A stretch of 64,000 nt of DNA from Magnolia sinica (Eukaryota; Streptophyta; Magnoliopsida; Magnoliales; Magnoliaceae): positions 43,748,336 through 43,812,335 of the forward strand of contig NC_080575.1 in assembly GCF_029962835.1 (NCBI RefSeq). Direction: 5' to 3'. Of this stretch, positions 58,662 through 64,000 are shown in pieces. The position numbers were made by a program, and so were the translations under genes. The notes under the pieces are model-generated. The model was not told the origin of the DNA. It did no database searches and saw nothing but the letters and a program-made list of their open reading frames with translations. Within the stretch, counting starts at the first letter, position 1. Each line of letters begins with the position of its first letter.

Positions 58662-61600
58662 TTTTTCTTTCTCATCTCTCCACATGTATCAAAGGTGGCC
58701 CCGCACGATGAGTGGACCACATCGAAAGTGGCCCACATGATGGGCAGGCCATATGAAAGGCAGGCCCCACATGATGGCCAACCCACATCAAGATGGGCCC
58801 ACATAATAGATGGTCCACATCAACGGTTAGCCGCTAGTGATGAGTGGTCACCATAAGATGGACGGTCCACATCAAAGGTGGGCTCCACAAGATGGGCAAT
58901 GGACGTTGAAGGTGGGTCCAACATGATGGATTACCCACATCTAGGTGGGCCTCACATAATAGATGGTCCACATTAAAGGTCAACCCCTAATGATAATGGC
59001 CAAAATCCATGCTTGGCCTTGCATGATGGACGGCCCACTTTGAAGGTGGGTCCCATTGGATGTATGGTCCACGTCAACGGTGGGCTTGACATGATGGGCG
59101 ATAGACATTGAAGGTGTGCCCCCACATGATAGACAATTAACATTGATGTGGGCTCATCGTGATGGATGACTCACGTTAAGGTGGGCTCACATAATGGATG
59201 GTCCCTATCGAAGATCAACACCTTATGATGAATGGCCTACATCTAAGGTGGGCCTCACATGATGGACAATCCACATTAAAGGTGGCCTCTACATGATGAA
59301 TGATACACATCTAATGTTTGACATGATGGACCTACATCCAATGTGGCCACACATGATGGATAGCCCACATCGAAAGTGGGCCTTACAAGGTGGATGGTCC
59401 ATATTGAAGGTAAGCCCCACACGATGGATGGTTCACAATGAAGACAAGGCCAAGGTGGGCCTAACCTAATGAGCAGTCCACATCAAAGGTTGGCTTCACA
59501 TGATGGATAGGCAACATTAAAGGTGGGACTCATATGATGAACGATACACCGCCAATGTTTGACATATGGACAACCCCACATCCAAGGTGATCCCACATGA
59601 TCAACAATACACATCTAATGTTTGACATGATGGACAACCCCACATCCAAAGTGGCCCCACATGATGGACTTTTCACATTGAAGACAAGGTCAAGGTGGGT
59701 CCAACATACTGAATCGGTTCACATCAAAGGTTGGCCTCACATGATGGACAATAAATATTAAAGGTGGATCCTATGTGAATAAGAAAAAAATGGAAGAGAT
59801 TTCAATAAAAGATATTTAAAAAAATTGAAAGTGGAAAAAAAAGGAGAAAAAGATATTAATGAAAGAAATTTAATAATTACTTATGTGATGTTAGAAACCA
59901 AAAAAAAACTTTTCTACATGTTTGCTAATAAATATCTTATTTATCAAATAAATGTGTTGGTTGGACAACTAAAAACCAAGATAAGTTACTTGATGCATAA
60001 GGAGCTTAAACAAAAATGACTTATCATCCAAATGGGCGTGGAGTAATTCCTTGCAGGAATTAATTGGGAAGTTGGCCTCCCATTTAAAATTTCAAATTAT
60101 TGAAATGTAGCGTGTGTTTAGGTTTTCCGAGTCAAGCACAACAACCAATTGAACCTGAGTTTATGATTCTTTTTTTTCGAGTGTGGTTTGGACTTGCTCC
60201 ACATGTGTCATTGTGGTACACATGTACGAGATTCTATCCACTCAATGGACCCTCTACCATATCTACAGGCGGTGGTAAACGTAAAAAAGATAAAAATTGG
60301 CCAGTTTTACTGTCCATTTCTCATACATGTGTGTGCAGTGGCTGAGCAGAGCCAGCAGAATGTTGTGCTGAACACGGACATGTGTGACAGGTCACTCCAA
60401 AGGGTTGGAGTCAACGGTCAGCATGGTTAACATGGTTGCATGAGGAATGCATAGGAATTCACCTACCAATAAAAGCAGCTATTCCCACGCCAAGGGCCAC
60501 GTACACCAACTGGACTGCATACTGCAAAATACCTGCACGAGTCAATGCTTTGCAACTTTGAAGGAACCAGAAAAGAAAAAAGAAAATATTTTTTACTGCA
60601 AAATTCCTTAAGCCTGTTTGGTTCGAGGTAATCACTTGTAATTTAATGTAAATAAATAATAAAAATTTACTTTGGTATTTTCTCCGATCAGATTTGACAG
60701 ATGCAGCGTCTCAAAGGTTTTACTTGATTTGTGTGACGTTTGTACCATGTTTACTTGGTGGAACTATGGCCCTGACCACGATGTATGTGTTTTATTAATA
60801 TTATCTATTCATTTTGACAGATCATTTTAGGACATGAGCCCAAAGATGGGGCATAATGATGCCACTTTTGAAAACTTACCGTTTCCAGTGCTGTGTTTCA
60901 CTTATTCTACCTCATTTTTGGACTAATGCCCCAAAATGATATGAGAAAATAAATAGATGGACAGTGTGGATATAACACATACATTATAGTGGGCTTATAG
61001 AGATTTTGCTTTTATGAGGTTGGATTTTCTCCTCATTCTTGGATTTTACTGCCTAGTGCTTCGGGTAACCGATATTCTCTCCCAATGCTTTTTAGGAAGA
61101 GAAATTAGGTTACCACCTTTCTTTACAAATAAAGTCTAAAATAAAAAATTGTGAACCCACGTGGTATTTGTTTCACATCTAATCCATACAGCATATGCAT
61201 GCCAATATTATTATTAGATGAACGGAAAATATAAGGGATCCAATAGTAAGGTGGGGCAATCCATAAAAATATAATGTCCGCTATTCAAAATATCCATTTA
61301 ATGATTTGATTGACCTGATTTTTTGTTCGTGTTATTACTGTGGTATATAGTTCATATGTTTAACAGGTTTGATTTTATACATACCATAAGGGCTCCACAC
61401 AAATCTTGAGTTCCACTACTTTCTTAAAGCTTGTTTGATTTTCAATTACACCAAAAATACAATATAAATAGGTATTTATCATTTACGTTTGTAATTCATT
61501 TCATCTGATTTTGCTTCAAGAGTTGCTCATGTTTGGAACGTGTGACACTAGAACTGAGGAAAAGATAAAATGAATTCACTAAAATTTATAGAGCTTACTA

Positions 61601-62857
61601 GTATGTATATGTCTGATTCATGCGTGCCGCTGAAATGGAGGAAAAGATAAAATGAATTCACTAAAATTTATAAAGCACATGGGTATGTATATGTCTTATC
61701 CATGCTGTCTATCTGTTTTACCTGCTCATTTTACGACATGAGCCAAAAAATGAACCAGTTCTAAAGCTTAATTGTACCACACCAAAGGAAACAAAGGGAA
61801 TTGGACACTTACCATTGAAAATTTATTGGGGGTCACAAATTTTGGATCAAGCTGATATTTGTGTTTATCCTTCATCTATATCTATGTGACCTTATAGCCA
61901 GGTTGGATGGTGGGCCCACAACCGTGTGGGCCCTAGAAAGGTTTCAGTTTTCAATCGGTGCATGTAATTATCCCCTTGTTTCCTTTAGTGTGGTCCAATT
62001 GAGCTTACAATCTGACTTATTTTTTGGGTCATGTCCTAAAGTGAAATGGTAAAACGGATGGACAGTGTGGATCAGACACATACATTATGGTGGGACCCAC
62101 AGATTTTACCACGTGTGATTTTTGATGTGCATTTAAGATAATCATTGTCCTATTGCATTTTAAAAGTAATCATGACTTATTTACACCTATTTACATTGTA
62201 ATTCTAAGAAACAAACAAGGCAACAAGAGTATTTTTGTAATTTCTAATTGTAAAGGCATTATTCGGTAAAATATAGATTCACGGGGAATTTTGCAGTAAA
62301 AATCTGAGAAAAAGAAAAGCATTCAAATTTCATTGAGGAGACAAGCAATATAATGATAGTTCACCACCATAATTAAGGGGGAGTCATGCTCAGCATGCCC
62401 CAAAAATCAGAGTATCAGACAATCTTAACCATCTGATTGCAATTTGCTCCATTGAATTTACACTGACAACCATTTTACTTTTAACGATTGTCTTGATATC
62501 CACCAAGTAGATTGCTAGGATCATCTGATGAATGTGATTTTCGAGATATGCCCCATTAGAATAGGTTTAAAGAATACAGTCAAGTCGTATTGGCATGTTC
62601 CGTCTAAAAGATGGAGGGGCTATAGAATTTATACATGTTTCATTGATTGAACTGACCTCATCTACTATATGGGATGACAAGAAGGAAGCAGCAGTTCCAT
62701 AGGTGTTGAGGGTGCGGCTGAGGACCCACATCGTAAGGGGGTTCATCAACCCGTCTCCTATGCTTCCGATGATTCCCATTAATACCAACCATTGATCAAC
62801 ACCGTCAGCCAATTTGAAAAGCTGAAAAACAGAAGTGTTTTGCTTCTTATTCTCCAT
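47312..62857 (-). CDS. ABCB15-like: ABC transporter B family (MDR/P-glycoprotein type) full transporter, 7 exons, 1260 aa
   Basis: Join of complement 62657-62857, 60467-60521, 55575-55756, 51469-51926, 50295-50835, 48201-50170, 47312-47687. Phases are consistent, all introns are GT-AG, and the total is 3783 bp with TAA. Domain order is TMD1-NBD1-TMD2-NBD2. NBD1 has Walker A 383-391, Q431, signature MSGGQ 487-491, Walker B with E512 and H543. NBD2 has Walker A 1049-1057, Q1097, LSGGQ 1153-1157, E1178 and H1210. Both ATP sites look catalytically complete. The start '[23 protein letters not shown]' and length match the plant ABCB15-like group. Such proteins export organic compounds or hormones across the plasma membrane; the substrate cannot be read from sequence. 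Introns 1-3 (2.1, 4.7 and 3.6 kb) are swollen by transposons, but the frame has no lesion. Confidence 0.93.
48201..50170 (-). CDS. ABCB15-like: ABCB gene, exon 6 (NBD1 end, linker, TMD2, NBD2 start)
   Basis: The longest exon (1970 bp), residues 480-1136. Contains the NBD1 signature to H-loop, a Ser-rich linker (about 620-680, likely regulatory phosphorylation region by analogy), six membrane segments and Walker A of NBD2 (GQSGSGKST). Splices after GTAAG to give Ser1136. Confidence 0.93.
50295..50835 (-). CDS. ABCB15-like: ABCB gene, exon 5 (NBD1 start)
   Basis: Residues 299-479, with the coupling segment '[12 protein letters not shown]', Walker [10 protein letters not shown] and the Q-loop 'VSQEPILF'. 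Flanked by acceptor 'ccttcag' and donor GTGAGT. Confidence 0.92.
50836..51468 (-). other. ABCB intron 4
   Basis: 633 bp of AT-rich intron sequence with nothing recognised. Introns 5 (124 bp) and 6 (513 bp) are likewise plain. Confidence 0.6.
51469..51926 (-). CDS. ABCB15-like: ABCB gene, exon 4 (TMD1 centre)
   Basis: Residues 147-298: membrane helices around '[20 protein letters not shown]' and the intracellular loop '[20 protein letters not shown]', a standard ABCB feature. Acceptor 'gttgcag', donor GTGAGT. Confidence 0.92.
51927..55574 (-). other. ABCB intron 3 (3.6 kb) with diverged repeats
   Basis: Contains a block starting 'gggcctgtttagttgatgg' near 52340 and ending near 53100 with related 'ttcccagg'/'cctgggaa' phrases, probably an old MITE with captured repeat. 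Fragments of the 130-140 bp tandem family lie at 52560-52960 and 53290-53800. The rest (53810-55570) shows no recognisable element or gene. Confidence 0.5.
55575..55756 (-). CDS. ABCB15-like: ABCB gene, exon 3
   Basis: Completes Glu86 and encodes '[20 protein letters not shown]' and '[12 protein letters not shown]', the first intracellular coupling loop, to 'DVLSEK'. Acceptor 'atatgcag', donor GTTCTT. Confidence 0.92.
57480..57915. mobile_element. Fold-back MITE, copy 3
   Basis: The outer arms 'tgtgttgatgtcacgaagtt' and 'aacttggtgacgtcaacaca' are near-perfect inverts. Inside are the family phrases 'catgatgtatgtgttatatcc' (21 bases, shown in part) and 'tgaggcagatcc'. Nested in the Mutator-like element at 56777-58609. 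Confidence 0.7.
58303..58380 (+). repeat. (TA)n microsatellite
   Basis: About 39 uninterrupted TA units in intron 2; the apparent Ile-Tyr repeat ORF over it is an artefact. Confidence 0.95.
58620..58658 (+). repeat. (TC)n microsatellite
   Basis: About 19 TC units just outside the Mutator-like element. Confidence 0.9.
58685..59775 (+). repeat. Degenerate minisatellite, unit about 33-40 bp, in ABCB intron 2
   Basis: Some thirty imperfect units of 'cacatgatggatggtccaca' followed by 'tcaaaggtgggcccc' or similar. The words are shared with the fold-back MITEs and the 130-140 bp repeat, hinting at common origin. Confidence 0.75.
60467..60521 (-). CDS. ABCB15-like: ABCB gene, exon 2 (55-bp micro-exon)
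   Basis: Encodes [18 protein letters not shown], the second membrane segment. Acceptor 'attttgcag', donor GTAGGT. It lies alone between a 2.1-kb and a 4.7-kb intron; the phase restores '[10 protein letters not shown]', typical of the family, which supports the call. Confidence 0.88.
60740..61005. mobile_element. Fold-back MITE, copy 4 (short)
   Basis: Family phrases 'gatcattttaggacatgagc' and its complement 'gcccc(a)aaatgatatgag', ending 'ataacacatacattatagtg'. The middle is shortened compared with the other copies. Confidence 0.6.
61700..62105. mobile_element. Fold-back MITE, copy 5
   Basis: Arms begin 'cttatccatgctgtctatctg' (in part) and end 'cagacacatacattatggtg'; between them is the usual 'gtgaccttatagccaggttg' centre. 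Confidence 0.65.
62657..62857 (-). CDS. ABCB15-like: ABCB gene, exon 1
   Basis: Encodes residues 1-67: a short cytosolic N-terminus and the first membrane segment ('[18 protein letters not shown]'). The start is the first ATG after a CT-rich leader. Donor GTCAGT after 'HIVDE'. Confidence 0.9.
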
Positions 62858-63061
62858 CTTCTATCTTTTCTAAGTAGGAGTAGGAAGGAGAGGAGAGGAG
62901 AGGAGAGGAGAGAAACTGGCTAGGCGAACCACCTTACGTTCCCATCTTATACATTGTACTCTCTCTCTCTCTCTTTCTCATGGACGAGGATTTGTAGATT
63001 GCCACATGGATGAGTGCGTAGGAGAGTACGTAAGAAGCAAAACCAATGTTTTGTCGGAGGC
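62858..63061 (-). promoter_or_regulatory. Putative core promoter and 5' UTR of the ABCB gene
   Basis: On the minus strand, a TATA-like GTATAAG (62946-62952) lies about 90 bp before the ATG. It is followed by a leader with a pure CTCTC pentamer run (62888-62915 on the plus strand reads 'ggagaggagaggagagg'). CT-rich leaders are common in plant promoters. A GA microsatellite lies at 62960-62974. Transcript start is not proven. Confidence 0.5.
62888..62915 (+). repeat. (GGAGA)n microsatellite in the ABCB leader
   Basis: Five pentamer units, read as CT-rich in the minus-strand 5' UTR. Confidence 0.85.
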
Positions 63062-63547
63062 GGATTGGGTACTTTCCCTGCCTGTCCCGACCTCGGCACA
63101 AGCAGGGGCTCTGACGGGCCCATCGTGATTTATGGATTTTATCTACAACGTACATCCATTTTGACATTTCATTTTAGGATAAAATTCCAAAAATGAGACA
63201 GAGCCAAGGCTAAAGCAGACCATAGCACGAGAAAGCAGCGGTGATAATGACAGGCACCGTCGAATCTTTCTTAGAGTACACTGTGATGTTTATTTGCCAT
63301 CCAACTTGTTCATAAGGTCATATAAACCTGGATAAAGGAAAAAATAAATATCGGCTTGATTTGAAACTTCCGTAGCCCCTAAAAAGTTGTCAACGGTGGG
63401 AATTTAATTCCCACTGTGTGGTCCACGTGAACTTTAGATCTGCCTTACTTTTAATCTTATGCCGTAAAATGATATGGAAAAATGGATGGACAGTGTGGAT
63501 AAAACCTATACATCATCATGGTAACTACTTAGAGGAGTACCCAATCC
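63062..63547. mobile_element. Fold-back MITE, copy 6, in the ABCB promoter region
   Basis: Ends GGATTGGGTACTT and AGGAGTACCCAATCC are inverted, and the internal order matches the other copies ('gatgtttatttgccatccaa', 'gtggtccacgtgaactttag'). It contains CACGTG at 63426-63431. Its left end lies about 200 bp from the ATG. No clean TSD. Confidence 0.65.
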
Positions 63548-63639
63548 TTGTCCGTTTTTGTCGCCGGCATCCACGGACAAGGATTCGTTAATGAGTAACG
63601 ACGTCTGTAGTGGTAGGTGCTGGAAAAGCTGTGTGTGCA

Positions 63640-64000
63640 GTGTGCCTATCAATATGTCCGTGGGTTTATCACACCGTCCATCCAATTTTCTTGCTCATTT
63701 TAAGGCAGAAGCCTAAATATGAGGTAGATCAAATCACAGGTGGACCCACGGTCATTAAAACACCCACTAAAATGTTACACGTGTAACAACTAATCAGCTT
63801 CTCTGACTGAACCACCTTCAAATATACTTTTAAGTTGCCTCACGATAATCCGCTTTCACAGACTGCGTGGTGAGTAACTCTGTGGGTCCCACCATGATGC
63901 GATTATCTTATCCACACACGTTCATCTGTTTCTCTAGCTAGTTTTAGGGTATCAGACCAAACTTGAAGCAAATTCAAGCTCAACCGGGCCACACCAAAGA
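63640..64000. mobile_element. Fold-back MITE-like sequence, copy 7 (runs off the window)
   Basis: 'cacaccgtccatccaatttt', 'gaggtagatcaaatcacagg' and 'gtgggtcccaccatgatgcg' are family phrases; two arms appear out of the usual order, so it may be two partial copies in tandem. Confidence 0.5.

Larger units (their letters stand above)
60584..62306. mobile_element. Possible Mutator-like element in ABCB intron 1
   Basis: Inverted ends TTTTTACTGCAAAATTCC at 60588 and GGAATTTTGCAGTAAAAA at 62286 sit near similar 'agaaaaaagaaaa' flanks. Further weak inverted similarity ('gcctgtttggttc' against 'gaaacaaacaaggc') continues inward. It contains two fold-back MITEs. Boundaries are tentative. It ends only about 60 bp from exon 2. 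Confidence 0.5.

Noticed and set aside
58685..59775. CRISPR-like array
   Set aside because: Units are degenerate and contiguous without unique spacers, and the window is plant nuclear DNA.

Overview
This is nuclear DNA from a flowering plant. It has GT-AG introns, a plant-type ABCB transporter, and layered Ty3/gypsy, Ty1/copia, LINE, hAT, Mutator-like and Tourist-like elements. It also has many copies of a fold-back repeat built on the phrases 'gtgggccc', 'catgatgtatgtgtt' and 'ccgtccatcc'. From memory that repeat style recalls magnoliids (Lauraceae/Magnoliaceae type), but this is only an impression and no lineage marker proves it.

Layout. Positions 1-30 kb are one retrotransposon nest. The outermost layer is an old Ty1/copia element on the minus strand, with its gag at 20043-21382 and a 5' LTR broken into 21454-21549 and 27849 to about 29500. 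A gypsy-type LTR ending at 20042 sits in that gag. That LTR is split by two LTRs of another 3.2-kb family in opposite orientation (1-2660 minus, cut by the window edge; 3367-19293 plus). The plus copy is itself split by a 12.7-kb gag-only retrotransposon with LTRs of about 5.6 kb (5570-18310). A non-autonomous gypsy element (21550-27848 minus) sits in the copia LTR and carries a solo LTR (23305-26474) and a hAT-type MITE (21891-22538). Most of these junctions are supported by target-site duplications (TSDs).

Positions 30-43 kb hold fold-back MITEs and a small three-exon gene on the plus strand (exons 31938-31976, 32152-32271, 41871-42050; 112 aa). It looks like a conserved plastid-targeted protein of unknown function. 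Its 9.6-kb second intron contains a second copy of the non-autonomous gypsy element (36648-39312), a hAT-like MITE, LINE remnants and a copia LTR.

Positions 43-47.2 kb form a repeat field. It contains a LINE 3' fragment, a Tourist-like MITE, a 5S rRNA-derived head joined to an RTE-type LINE 3' end (44745-45165), a 5'-truncated L1-type LINE, and a Mutator-like MITE lying just beyond the stop codon of the next gene.

Positions 47.3-62.9 kb are a complete seven-exon ABCB (MDR/P-glycoprotein type) gene on the minus strand. The spliced reading frame is 3783 bp (1260 aa) with both nucleotide-binding domains intact. Its first three introns are enlarged by MITEs, a Mutator-like element with long inverted repeats, a minisatellite and microsatellites. 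The promoter side, up to the window end, holds two more fold-back MITE copies.

The two genes are the only host protein-coding genes I can support. I see no convincing tRNA gene, no functional rRNA gene and no CRISPR array. The strongest points for follow-up are the giant-LTR gag-only element, the 5S-RTE chimera, and the two defective gypsy copies that share one pol deletion.
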